64,000 nucleotides of DNA from Cryptomeria japonica (lineage: Eukaryota; Streptophyta; Pinopsida; Cupressales; Cupressaceae): the NCBI RefSeq assembly GCF_030272615.1, contig NC_081410.1, positions 509,699,442 through 509,763,441 of the forward strand, in the 5' to 3' direction. Shown one piece after another: positions 21,761 through 32,965 of the stretch (within the stretch, counting starts at the first letter, position 1; each line of letters opens with the position of its first letter). The notes beneath the pieces are model-generated. The model was not told where the DNA came from. It worked only from the letters and a program-made list of their open reading frames with translations, and searched no databases. A program made the position numbers and the translations under genes.

Positions 21761-24700
21761 ATGTCTACTAACTATTTTAGGAAGGACAGTCCTAAACTTG
21801 ATGGAACCAACAATGGCATATGGAAGATCAGAATAGAGACACATTTAAATTGCATTGCAAAGGACATCTGGGATGTTACAAAGAATGGTTATACTACTCC
21901 TACTCAGAGTCAGCCCAATCCACCTAACTTGACTAAAGATGAGGAAAATGATTGCAAAGCAAGAGAAGCACTTTTGAGCGCATTATCTAATCAGCAGATC
22001 ATGGGGCTATCAGATAGGTCTATTGTTAAAGCTATTTGGGATCATTTGGAAACATTGAATGAAGGAGGTTCCACTATCAAAATTGCAAAACTTGAAAGCT
22101 TTCGGGTCAAGTATGAACATCTGAAAATGGAAGAAGATGAAAGGATTTTTGCTTTTATGGAAAGAGTAAATGAGATTGTTTTGGGTATTAAATGTTGTGG
22201 AGGAACCTTAAGTGAGGATGAAATTGTTTCAAAAGTTTTAAGAGGATTGCCACTGGCATATAAAATGAAATTCACTACTATAAATGAGTTAAGAACAATG
22301 CCTAATACATCAGTAACTAGGGATACATTGATTGGAAAACTTTCAGCTTTTGAAATTGAAGAATTTGGTCCTATTGCTACTATAAAGACAGATTTAGCCT
22401 TTAAAACTTCTACATCATCTGCACCATCATTTGACAAATCGGATTGGAAAGCCTTTTATGCAAGAGAACTTGAAGAAACCAGAAAAGAAAATGAAGAACT
22501 TGAAGCACTTGAAGCACTATTTGCAAGGAAAATGCCTAAAGGTCCAGTTGGAAGTAAGTATGAAGGTAAAGAACCCTTTAAATGTTTTAACTATAATAAG
22601 ATTGGTCATATGGCTTCAAGATGCCCTGATAGACATGCTAGACTAAGAGAAGAAGGTAGAATAACATACATGCCTAACCCTGAATATCAAAGATACAGAT
22701 TTAAGAAGAATAAAGACAAATCTTGTTACATTGTTGATGAAGGACTGACTGATGATTTTGATAAGGATGCGATAGATAATGGATGGGTTTTTGTTGTTAT
22801 AATAGAAGATCAACCGACACTTACTGCTCAACCGGTAGAACAGGCCTTGATAGCTAAATTTGAAGTAAAGGATGAGTGGATCATTGATTCAGGACGCTCA
22901 CATCATATGACAGGAGATAAAGGTAAATTCTTGAAATTTCAAGAATACAATGGAGGCTTCGTAAGATTTGGAGATGATAAAGCTTGTTTGATCAAAGGTA
23001 AGGGTACAATATCTCTTGATGGTAAGCATAACACTGACAATGTTTACTATGTTGAAGGTTTAAAGCATAATCTTTTGAGTGTTGGTCAATTGGTTGAGAA
23101 AGGATTTCAATTACAATTCAAAAATGGAAAATGCAAAATCATGAATAGAATTGGTTTGGAAATTGCAACTGATAATCAGACTAGAGGTAATATCTTTCAT
23201 TTGAATAATAGTGAAAAGACATGCTTAATTGCACATATTGATGAAAGTTGGCTATGGCATAAGAGACTCTATCATGTAAACTTTGATTGCCTGGTGAAAA
23301 TCAGTACTACTAAGGCAGTTAGAGATTTACCTAAAATTCTCAAACCTCACAATACAATGTGTAAGGAATGTCAATTTGGAAAACAAGTTAGAGCTAGTTT
23401 CAAAAGTATTCTAGAAAAATCCAATAATGCTCTTGATTTAATTCATACTGATTTATGTGGTCCAGCTAGAACTAAAAGCTTACAAGGTGATAGATATTTC
23501 ATGCTAATCATTGATGACTATTCTAAAATATGTTGGGTTACTTTTCTCAGAGAAAAATTAGAAGCACTTGGTAAGTTCAAACTGTTCAAAGCAATGGTAG
23601 AAAATGAAACCGGTAAGAAAATCAAATGTCTAAGATCAGATCAAGGAGGAGAATTAACATCTAAAGAATTTAATACATTATGTGAAGTAAATGGAATAAG
23701 AAGACAACTATCAGCACCTCGGACACCATAGCAGAATGGAGTTGTTGAAAGGAAAAATAGAACCATCTTGGATGTAGCAAGAAATATGTTATCAAAAGAA
23801 AACCTACCACATGTATATTGGAGAGTGGCAGTAAGTACAACAATCTATACATTCAACAAAGTTCACATCAAAGGTGAAACCGGTAAGACCCCTCATGAAC
23901 TATGGTTTGGTATTACCCCTACTCTTAAATATTTTAGAATTTTTGGAAGTCAATACTATATCAGAAAAGATGAGTATATTGGCAAATTTGATCCTAGAAG
24001 TGATGAAGGAATATTTCTTGGTTATTCATCTAAGAGCAAGGCATATAAATGTTTTAACAAAAGATTGCAGAAAATTGTTGAAAGTACAAATGTAAAGATT
24101 GATGAACAACTTAGAGGAACTTCAAGGTATATAGACTCTGAACCGACAATAGAAATTTTGACAAATGAACCTACACTGAATCCACTGATACAAAATGAAG
24201 ATCCAGTTACACCGGTATCATTTAAAAATTCCACAGTAACTGAGGAACAACAACAAACAAAGACACCCCGGTATGTAAGACTGAATCATTTTGAAGATCA
24301 GATACTTGTAAACAAGTATAAAGGATTTATGACAAGAGGAAGATTGGCAAATGAAGAGGTATGTCTTATTTCTCAAATTGAACCATCATCAATTAATGAG
24401 GCATGTGAAGATAAATATTGGATTAAAGCTATGGAAGAAGAATTAGAACAAATTGAGAAGAATAACACTTGGACATTAGTTCCCTGGCCTAAAGATAAAA
24501 ATGTAATTGGAACCAAATGGGTATTCAATAACAAACTTAATGAAGATGGTAAAGTTATCGGAAATAAAGAAAGACTAGTGTGTAAGGAATATTCTCAGAA
24601 AGAAGGAATTGATTACAATGAAACCTTTGCACCGGTAGCTAGAATTGAGGTAGTCAGATTATTCTTAGCTTTTGCAGCACACAAGAACTACTAAGTATAT

Positions 24701-25915
24701 CAAATGGATATTAAATGTGCATTTTTGAATGGAGATCTTGAAGAAGAAGTTTACATTGAACAACCTGATGGATTTTCTTTGACAGATAACAAAGATATGG
24801 TTTGTAGGTTAAGAAAAACTTTGTATGGATTTAAGCAAGCTCCAAGAGCTTGGTATGCAAGATTGGATAAGTATCTTTTGAAGATTGGTTTTTATAAGGG
24901 TAATGCAGACAACAATTTATATTATAAAGTGACTAATGATGAAATCTTGGTTATAGAAGTTTTTGTTGATGATATAATCTTTGGAGGAGAAGATGGATTA
25001 TGTAAAGAATTTTCTATTAAAATGCAGCAAGAATTTGAAATGTCTATGATTGGAGAAATAATATTCTTTTTAGGATTGCAAATTTCATAGACTGATAAAG
25101 GTATATTCTTGAATCAATCCAAATACTTAAAAGAGTTACTCAAGAAATTTGGGATGGAGAACTCTAAACTGATAAGCATACCTATGACTACAAATGACAA
25201 ACTATCACTAAGGGATGAATCTACACCTGTTAATCCAACTAGATACAAATCTATGATAGGAGGTTTACTGTATTTGACACAACCCAGACCTAATATTATG
25301 AATGCAGTATGTATTGTTTCAAGATTTCAGAGTAATCCTAGAGAAAATCATGAATCAGCAGTAAAAAGGATTTTCTGGTACTTACAAGGCACTATAAATC
25401 TTGGATTATGGTATCCTAGAGATGAAAACTTTGAATTATGTGCATACACAGATGCAAATTGGGCAGGAGATGTGGATGATAGAAAAAGCACCACCAGCAG
25501 AGAATTCTTTCTTGGAAGCAAACTAGTTTCTTGGTTGAGTAAGAAACAAAGTTGTACATCTTTATCAACAACAGAATCAGAATATGTTGCAGCAACAACT
25601 AACTGTACACAGGTACTATGGCTTAAGAAAATGTTGAAAGACATAAAGGTAAAATGCAAGGAACCTATTACTATCTATTGTGATAACACTGCAGCAATTG
25701 ATATATCTAAGAATCCGGTATTACATTCTAAAACCAAACATGTTTCTATCAAATTAAATTTTCTAAGGGAAAATGTTGAAGCAAAAGAGATAAAACTGGT
25801 TTATGTGAATACTAAAGAGTAGATTGCAAATATCTTCACTAAACCTCTATCTAAGGAGACTTTTGAATATCTCAGAGACTAGCTTGGGTTCATACCCCCA
25901 CCGGTAGAGACTTAG
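21761..25915 (+). pseudogene. Cop-B gag-pol polyprotein, single frame with five internal stops
   Basis: The ATG at 21761 lies 42 bp after the PBS. Gag occupies residues 1 to about 300 and ends in the zinc knuckle CFNYNKIGHMASRC, whose second Cys is Tyr. Protease: WIIDSGRSHHMTGD (residue about 376). Integrase: HHCC part WLWHKRLYHVNFD...CKECQFGK, then HTDLCGP, IIDDYSK and NGVVERKN, which hold the D, D and E residues. [30 protein letters not shown] and an intact [10 protein letters not shown]. RNase H: CAYTDANWAGDVDDRKST, STTESEYVA and IYCDNTAAIDISKNP. In-frame stops are at 23729, 24692, 25088, 25820 and 25880. Four of them stand where a Gln codon (CAG) is expected. I see no frameshift. Normal copia polyproteins are about this length (1,384 codons). 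Confidence 0.95.
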
Positions 25916-26274
25916 GAAGTTGATGGTTGTCATCAACCGATAGAATTAACAAAGAAATCTTTTACTCTGGCTTTGATGAGGAAGCTACTTCTCAGGGGGA
26001 GTAGTTGGTATACTGAATTGGTTGGTATTTTTTTACTTTGGCATTTGATGTCAAAGGGGGAGAGATTGGTATGGAAAAACACAAGGAAAACACATGTTGC
26101 TCCTAGGGGGAGAGATTGTTATTTGGAAGAGATTATTACTCTCTCTATCTGTATTTTGATTTCTGGTTATGACCTCTTTTTGGGAGATTGTTGGTTTTTG
26201 GTATTTGGCATTTCTGTTTTGGCACTTTGATGGTTTTTCCATCTTGTGTTGCCATCAATGCCAAAGGGGGAGAT
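25916..26274 (+). other. Cop-B 3' untranslated region with repeated polypurine tracts
   Basis: Non-coding. It contains successive purine tracts near 25995 (CAGGGGGAGTAG), 26055 (AAAGGGGGAGAGATTGG), 26105 (AGGGGGAGAGATTG) and 26185 (TTGGGAGATTGTTGG). The true tract is AAAGGGGGAGAT at 26263-26274, directly before the 3' LTR. Confidence 0.85.
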
Positions 26275-27338
26275 TGTTGGTATTTTTGTATGGTTTTGTC
26301 TTTGATGTCAACACCTACTAAACACTTATCAACTCTGGCACTTTGGAGAATCAACAACATTCATCAGCAAGCAAGTGACTTATGCACAGTCACCGGTATC
26401 TGGTACACCAGCAGGATATAATGATCACCGACACTTGGAAGGGTATGGAAAACACTTGGTTATGTCGAAGACATCATCTGGACACCTTGTCTTAGAGTTT
26501 TGTTTATTTGTATATTTGTATTTGCATATTTGTTGTTACTGGCAAATAGGTCTAGGTTACACCGGCAGGTTTATCTTTTCTAGATCAGCATGGCATGCTA
26601 TGAAGATGACTTATTATTGTTGTAAATGAATTAAGCTGACATGATGAATCAGTTATTGCATCGGGTATTAATTGATTTGTAAATTAATTTTATTGTATTA
26701 TCCTTTAGAGCTGACCTACTAAAATTGGTCTTAGGGTATGGTATAAATGTAAGATCTTATTTGTAAGATCGAATGTGGAATGCGAAAAAGGATTGTGTGA
26801 AGGTATATGCGAGAATAAGCAGAGCTATACACACAAACATCATTTGAAGGTTGAAGGAGGGTTTTTGTGAAGACAATCAGAACTACACCAGTATTGAATC
26901 TAGCATATGAAGCTACTATTTTGAGCAGTACATTCTTATTGGATTTATCCATCCAATTGTAGTCAGTGTGACTCCCATTTTGTGATTGAGCAGTGAGATC
27001 TAGGTGCTTGGCCTTTTTGCATGTGCAGACCCCATTTTTATACACTTAATATCTGTAGTAGTATCATCTGATTGTGGGTAAGGTTTCCCACAGTGGTTTT
27101 TCCCGTTATAGGGTTTCCATGTACAAATATTGGTGTTATGTGTTGTGGATGACTTTGTCTTTTTGTTTCATGCATTAATCCTTACCGGTATTGCAATTAG
27201 CTATTAAAACTGTCTACCAGCATATTAGACTGGTTTACCGGTATTAAGCATTAAGTTGGTTAAGTTGTTTTTGGTTTGAATTTGTTTGACAACTGATTCA
27301 CCCCCCCCCCCTCTCTCAATTGTCTCTAGGACCTAACA
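26275..27338 (+). repeat. Cop-B 3' LTR
   Basis: It starts TGTTGGTATTTTTG and ends TCTAGGACCTAACA. A homopolymer run of ten or more C near 27299-27310 is expanded compared with the 5' LTR. Confidence 0.94.
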
Positions 27339-28218
27339 TAAGGATGACTCGGAGATTACTTGGTTATGTCAAAGACATTGTTTGGACACTTGGTTTTGGT
27401 GATTTGATTATTGGTCTAATAGAGTTTTCATATTTGCTGTTACTGGCAAATAGGTCTAGATTATGGACCGACAAGCATTATCTATTCCAAATCAACATGA
27501 CATGTTATGGAGATGATTTGTTATTATTGTAAATACATTGAGCCGACATGGTGCATCACATATTGATTCATTTGTAATTGATTTAATTGTATTATTCTTT
27601 ATAAGATGACCTCCACATTTGGTTTTGGTATACATGTAAGATCTCATTTGTGAGACTGAAAAAGAAAGTAGGCATGGTAGAGGATTGTAATAAGGTATAT
27701 GCAAATATAAGCAGAGCTATACATGTAGACATCATTTGAAGATTCAAGGAAGGTTTGGAGAAGGAAATTAGAGCTTAACCGGTACTGAATCCAACATATG
27801 AAGATATTATTTTAAACATTACATTTTCGTTGGATTTAATCATCCAATTGTAGTCAGTGTGACTCCCATTTTGTGATTCAGTAGTGAACTCTAGGCAGTT
27901 GGCCTTTCTACATGTGCAGACCCCATATTGTACACACATACTATCTGTGGTAGTATCATATGATTGTGGGTAAGGTTTCCCACTGTAGTTTTTCCCCTTA
28001 CAGGGTTTCCATGTACAAATCTCTATTTTATGTGTTTTGGATGTTATTTGTCCTTCTGTTTCATGCATTAAACTTTATCGGTATTAGAATTAACTGTTAA
28101 ACTATCAACCAACATAAAGTTTGGTTTAACGATATTATGCATTAATTTTGGTTGAGTTATATTTGGGTTGAAATTAATAGACAATTGATTCACCGCCCCT
28201 CTCAATTGCCTCTAGGTC

Positions 28219-29698
28219 CTAACACTCTAAGCCTGATTTATCAACTTGAAGGGGTGCTCCTGCACCATATTCCCCAGAAGAAGAAATCTCTAGTCCACTT
28301 GAGATGAGAGCCTGCAGGTCTGCACCATGGTCTTTGATTTGTTGTTCTATCATCCAAACTACTTCAGAATCAGGATATCCCTTCCAAGCCACCAAATACT
28401 CCATGTAAACTTTGGTCCTTGTTTGCTTTGCAACCTTGGTGTCTAAAACCTTACACAACTTTGGTGGTTCATGTTTGGGAATGTCATCATCTACAATAAC
28501 CTAAATTGTGTCTTCTCCTGCATAAACACTACATTTATAAATAGTTAAGTCACATACATTAAAGATAGGTGACAAACCAAGATCAGGTGGGAGTTGAAGT
28601 TCATAAGCATTTTGGCCACATTTTTTCAAGATTTCAGAGGGTGCAATATTTCTTTGCATAAGCTTTGTATATCTACCTTTTGGAAGTCTTTCCTTCTTCA
28701 AGTGAACCCACACCAAGTCTCCCACATTAAACTAAAGATACCTCTTCTTTTTGTCAACATGGGCATTATATCTTTCTATAGATTGTTGAAGGTGAGTTTT
28801 AACTTGGTCATGGATCTCCTTTATGGAGGTAGCACAGGTTTCCCCATTTGCACTAATGACTTTTCCTTGAGGTATTTCTCTTAACTCCATCACACCCCTT
28901 GGGTGGATGCCATATACAACCTAGAAGGGTGACTTACCAATACTTCTATTCACTATATCATTATAGGAGAATTTTGTCAGAGACAATATGCTATCCCATC
29001 TCTCTCCATGCTATCTAGTCAAACACCTTAGTAGATTTCCCAATGACTTGTTTACAACTTTAGTTTGGCCATCCATTAGGGGATGGTAGGCTAAGGATAA
29101 GGATATATTTGTACCAAGATTCTTCCAAAGGGTCCTCCAGAAGTGTCCAATAAATTTCACATCCCTATCAGAGACTATGGTCAAAGGCAACCATGTATCC
29201 GAACAATCTCCTTGAAGAACAAGTTTTACATGGCAAGAAATGTGCCATTTTACTAAACCTATCCACCACTACAAAAACACTATCATATCCTTTCCTTGTC
29301 CTAGGAAATCCTAAAACAAAATCCATACTTATGCTTTCCCATGGTCTTGAAGGGATGGCTAAAGGCTGGTATAAGCCTTCATTTGTGGACTTTCTCTTTT
29401 TGTTTTGGCATATCACACATGTCTCCACAAATCTTCTGACATCTGTCTATAGTTTGGGCCAAAAGTAGTGCCTCTTCACCAAATCTAGTGTCTTGTCAAG
29501 GCCAAAGTGGCATTCCATTGCTCCACAATGTTTCTCCTTAATTATATTTAGTCTCATAGAGCATTTGGGTATGCATAGTTGTGCACCCTTAAACAACAAT
29601 CCATTTTGAATCAAAAAATTCAGAGAAATCATGATAAAACCACTCATAAAATGAAGCATATACCTTATAGATCTGTCCAAAGTCTTCATCATTCTCAT
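28219..29698 (-). pseudogene. Gyp-A integrase with C-terminal chromodomain
   Basis: Zinc-binding part: CHFGLDKTLDLVKRHYFWPK...CVICQNKK (29520-29400). Catalytic core: [11 protein letters not shown] and [12 protein letters not shown] (to about 29240). A decayed part with YHPLMDGQTKVVNKSL-type sequence follows near 29090-29030. The GPF/Y-like region is at 28725-28501 (GDLVWVHLKKERLPKGRY). A chromodomain ends the frame, with YLVAWKGYPDSEVVW near 28390-28350. Chromodomains bind modified histone H3 and steer integration to heterochromatin. The aromatic-rich YLVKWKGY core is kept with one change. Frameshifts lie between 29168 and 28725. This domain places the element among chromoviruses. Confidence 0.9.
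28268..28280 (-). other. Gyp-A polypurine tract
   Basis: The minus strand reads CTTCTGGGGAATA directly before the LTR start TGGTGCAGGAGC. It overlaps the end of the chromodomain frame. Confidence 0.6.
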
Positions 29699-29735
29699 AC
29701 ATGGCTTTCAAGGAGTCTATTCCAACACTCTCCAA

Positions 29736-30239
29736 CTAGATTTGATTTGCAATTTGGACTCTTCTGCTCAAAGAATCTGCCACCTTATTCTTGACCCCTT
29801 TCTTGTGCTTAAGAATGAAAGTGAAGGCTTGTAGGGTCTCTACCCACTTCATGTGCATGTGATTCAACTTTTCTTTACTATTTATAAAGCTAAGGGCCCG
29901 ATTGGCTATGAAGACTATGAATTCTTTTGGCAGCAAGTAGTGTCTCCACTTTTTCAAGGATTGTACTAGAGCATACATCTCTAGGTCATAGGATGAATAT
30001 CTTCTCTTTGCCTCATTTAACTTCTCATTGAAGAAGGCAATAGGCCTTCCTTCTTGACTAAGAACTTCCCCAATAGCCATGTGCCTAGCATCACACTCCA
30101 CTTGGAAGATCTTATTGAAATCAAGTAGGGCAAGGACCAGTTGCTTTGCAACTTTTCTCTTCAATGTTTCAAAGGAGTTATCTGCCTCTTCTGTCCAACT
30201 AAACCTGCACTTTTGTCCGCCCTTTATGGTATCAAGCAT
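29736..30239 (-). pseudogene. Gyp-A RNase H
   Basis: Gypsy-type RNase H, which removes the RNA strand during reverse transcription. Visible motifs are FQVECDARHMAIGEVLSQ, GRPIAFFNEKL, YSSYDLEMYALVQSLKKWRH and GVKNKVADSLSRR. It is in the same frame as the RT (30932-30279) and separated from it by one stop. The usual DAS of the first motif is DAR. The open stretch is about 167 residues. Confidence 0.92.
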
Positions 30240-30278
30240 AGGAGAACAAATATGGCTAAAGCCTCTTATAAAACTCCT

Positions 30279-31010
30279 TTAGAATGTGGATAATTCATGA
30301 AAGCTTCTATCATCATTCATTATTCTAGGCGTAGGCCAAGACAATATGGCACTCACCTTTTCTTGATCCATTTTCAACTCACCATAGGAGATTACAAATC
30401 CCAAGTAAATGATCTCTTCCTGCATAATAAAACACTTTTCTAGATTGACCACTAATTTCTCTTCATACAATATTCCTAGGACTAGGTCTACATGTTTTAG
30501 GTGCTCTTCTTTGGTTTGACTAAAAACTAGAATGTCATCTAGGTAGACTATGACAAATTTTCCTATGAAATCCCTCAAGAATTCATTCGTTAACCTCATA
30601 AAGGTACCGAGTGCATTGGATAAGCCAAAGGGCATGACCTTCCACTCATACAACCCTTCATTTGTTTTAAATGCAGTCTTCCACTCATCTCTAGGCCTAA
30701 TCCTAATATGATGATAGCCACTCTTCAGGTCAACTTTTGTAAAATATCTAGCACCCCCCAAACAATCTAATAAATCTTCAATCTTAGGCATTGGAAATCT
30801 ATACCTGATAGTAATTTTGCTGATGGCCCTTGAGTTGGTACAAAGCCTCCAAGTGCCTTCCTTTTTGGGTGCCAAGACTGCAGGGACTACACATGGGCTC
30901 AAACTTTTGCCAACTAGTCCAGACTCCAACAACTCTTCAACCTATTTTGCCATCTCAACATTCTAATCTGGTGTGAGCTTGTATGCTAATTTATTAGGAA
31001 AGTTAGATCT
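30279..31010 (-). pseudogene. Gyp-A reverse transcriptase
   Basis: Typical gypsy RT order: [85 protein letters not shown] and [19 protein letters not shown]. The YLDD catalytic box is intact. MCVDSRA is changed to LCTNSRA and the APATF box reads ALGTF. The frame opens at 30932 and closes at a stop at 30279. The upstream linker to the protease is decayed. Confidence 0.94.
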
Positions 31011-31860
31011 AGGTATAAGATCTATGCAATGGTTTATATCCCTCATGGGAGGTAGTGACCTTGGCATGCCATCAGAGATGACACCCTTGTATTTGTTTAG
31101 TAGTTTCTACACTACAAGGTCAACCAACCTCAATATGTCTTCTTTCTTGTCTTCAGACTTCTCCACCTTTGTTACTCTAGGACTAGGAATAAGGACATAA
31201 CAAACAATGCCTTCATCTACTATGTTCTTCATGAATTTCTTCCATCCTAACAACAACACCTTGGCCTCTTTTGGTTTGGTTTCCTCCTCATTCTCCATCA
31301 AAGGTAAAAAATCAATCACCTTATCATCTTTGGTGATGGAATATGTGTTCCTAGCACCATCATGTTGTGCCTTCAAATAAAATTTCGATGGTCTCCCAAA
31401 TAGGAGATGGAAAGAATCCATCTTTGCAATGTCAAACAACAATCTATCCTTATAGGTTCCAATCTAGAATTCTACCCAAGCCTGCTCTTCCACAATAGCT
31501 TGTTGTCCTTGGGTGAGCCATGAGACCTTCTAGGGAGAAGGGTGAGGTAGTCTCCTCAACTTTAGTTTCTCCACCATTTCTAGAGACACAAAGTTTTCAG
31601 TTGAATTGGAATCTATTAGAACCTTGCATACCTTTCCACCCACTTTGCAAGTGGTCTTGAATAGAGACCTCCTCTATGGGGGTTCTTTGTCAGTCATCTT
31701 CATGGTAGTAACTACTCTTTTGGTCATCAAAGCTTCACCTCTTTCAAGGTAGCCATAACTATCAAGGTTATTGACACTTTGGTATGTATTTACACTTGCC
31801 ACACTTTGGTAATTAGCTTATAGAACCAAGTTACTTCTCCTTTCCCCCATGGAACTAGTG
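31011..31860 (-). pseudogene. Gyp-A aspartic protease and linker
   Basis: Protease core CKVLIDSNSTENFVSLEMV near 31640-31580. The active-site triad DSG reads DSN, so the enzyme would be inactive. The linker frame 31442-31107 (FGRPSKFYLKAQHDG and so on) is open and in frame with the RT. Confidence 0.85.
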
Positions 31861-32930
31861 GGTTTATTAGAGGATCTGTTGGCCATGTTTCCTTCTAGAT
31901 TGCAGTTATAAAATCTAATTGGACCTCTACCTTGAGATATTCCCCTAAAAGTTGGTCTTCTTCCTCTGAAGTTACCTCTCTGATTGTATCCTCCATTGTT
32001 ATTAGAAGTAATCTCTCCTTTAGTGCCTTCTTGATTGGATTCACCTTGGTTTCCAAAACCATTTCCCTTACCTTTGAAAAGATTTCTTCCACCCCTCTAT
32101 TGTCTTCCTCTTCCTTTATTGTTTTTCTCTTGTCTCCTTTTGATCTTCTCTTCCACCTTGATGGCAAGTTGATGGCATTTACCAATGGTATCCAGGCTAA
32201 GGAGGTTTAGTTATTCTTGAATGTTGTACCTTAATCCATTTAGGTACCGAGAAACTTTCTCACTCTATTCCTCCTTTGTCTTAGACTTCATACATAGCCT
32301 TTGGAACTCCTCAATGTAAGAGTTCACATCCATCTCCTTCTGCTTGAGATTTTTTCTCCTCTTATGAAGTTGAATTTCATAATCTTTGGGTGCATAGGCC
32401 TCCTTTATTAAGGCAACCATCTTCTTCCAAGAAACAACCTTGGATTTGTTGTTCTTCTCTCTTTCCTCTTGGACAAAGTTTCACCAAGTTAGGGTGGCTC
32501 CCTTCAACTTGGGCTTAGCAATATTCACCTTTTGGTGTCCTAGATATCTTCACATTCAAAGAAACTAAACATGGAGTATATCCAATCTACCACAACATCT
32601 GGTTCCATCTTCCCAGTGAAAGTTGGAAAATCAATCTTCTACTCCATGGTTCTCCTCTCCATGGATTTTAGGGAATTAAGGAAGTGCCTCTGGTCAGAAG
32701 GAATCGCGTCTTCCTCTGGCATAGGGATCTCATCTTCATTCCCTTCTTCACCACTACAAGTGCCTCCATCTTCCTTCCCATCTACTCTACCTCTCAACCT
32801 CTCTACCTCCCTCTGCATTGCCTTTCAAGTAGTGCCCTGCTCTCTCACAATCCTTTCCAATTCCATGTTGGTGATCGGTCCTCTAGGGACTTCTTCTTCT
32901 TGTCTCTCTGGGATTTCTAAATTCTCTATC
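31861..32930 (-). pseudogene. Gyp-A gag
   Basis: Gypsy Gag. N-terminal helical part MELERIVREQGTT...MQREVERLRGRV (32880-32790), then the retrotransposon-gag core KIDFPTFTGKMEPDVVVDWI followed by FFECEDI (about 32640-32530). A decayed middle leads to an RGRGRQ-type Arg/Gly-rich stretch and a degenerate zinc knuckle FYNCNLEGNMANRS, with two of the four ligands gone, near 31910-31870. Several stops and frameshifts are present. Confidence 0.85.
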
Positions 32931-32951
32931 TCCTTACCAAAGTTGTTACTA

Positions 32952-32963
32952 GCTCTAATACCA
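32952..32963 (-). other. Gyp-A primer binding site
   Basis: The minus strand reads TGGTATTAGAGC (initiator-Met tRNA complement with one change), 2 bases inside the 5' LTR. Confidence 0.9.
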
Positions 32964-32965
32964 CT

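Larger units (their letters stand above)
20646..27338 (+). mobile_element. Cop-B: full-length Ty1/copia retrotransposon
   Basis: About 6.7 kb with LTRs of 1,059 and 1,064 bp, a PBS, one gag-pol frame and a polypurine tract. The TSD is TAAGG (20641-20645 and 27339-27343). It is inserted in the LTR of its relative Cop-B'. It is the best-preserved autonomous element of the window: the whole gag-pol keeps one frame and is broken only by nonsense codons. The two LTRs differ at about 10 of the first 173 bases by eye (about 6%). Confidence 0.95.
20398..28224 (+). mobile_element. Cop-B': 5'-truncated copia copy (internal 3' end plus one LTR), split by Cop-B
   Basis: It starts inside the 3' end of a copia internal region (TTTTAGTTTTTGGCATTTCT) and reaches a polypurine tract TGCCAAAGGGGGAGAT at 20461-20476. 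It then continues as one LTR (20477-20645 plus 27344-28224, about 1,050 bp). The LTR is of the same family as those of Cop-B. The insertion is flanked by CTCTA on both sides (20393-20397, 28225-28229), although the 5' LTR and nearly all of the internal region are missing. Confidence 0.82.
20477..28224 (+). repeat. Cop-B' LTR, split by Cop-B
   Basis: It starts TGTTGGTATTTTGG and ends TCTAGGTCCTAACA. The part right of Cop-B (27344-28224) carries the GTAGTTTTTCCCC...AGGGTTTCC box near 27985-28010 and the pyrimidine-rich end CACCGCCCCTCTC. By eye it is more diverged from the Cop-B LTRs than those are from each other, so it is older than its guest. Confidence 0.85.
18880..28267 (-). repeat. Gyp-A 3' LTR, split by copia insertions
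   Basis: The parts are 18880-20397 and 28230-28267. They align with 32966-34485 throughout. The insert boundary is fixed by CTCTA at 20393-20397 and 28225-28229: joined there, the sequence aligns base for base with the other LTR. Confidence 0.9.

Noticed and set aside
22042-22437. Antisense frame over Cop-B gag
   Set aside because: Shadow of the gag-pol frame on the other strand.
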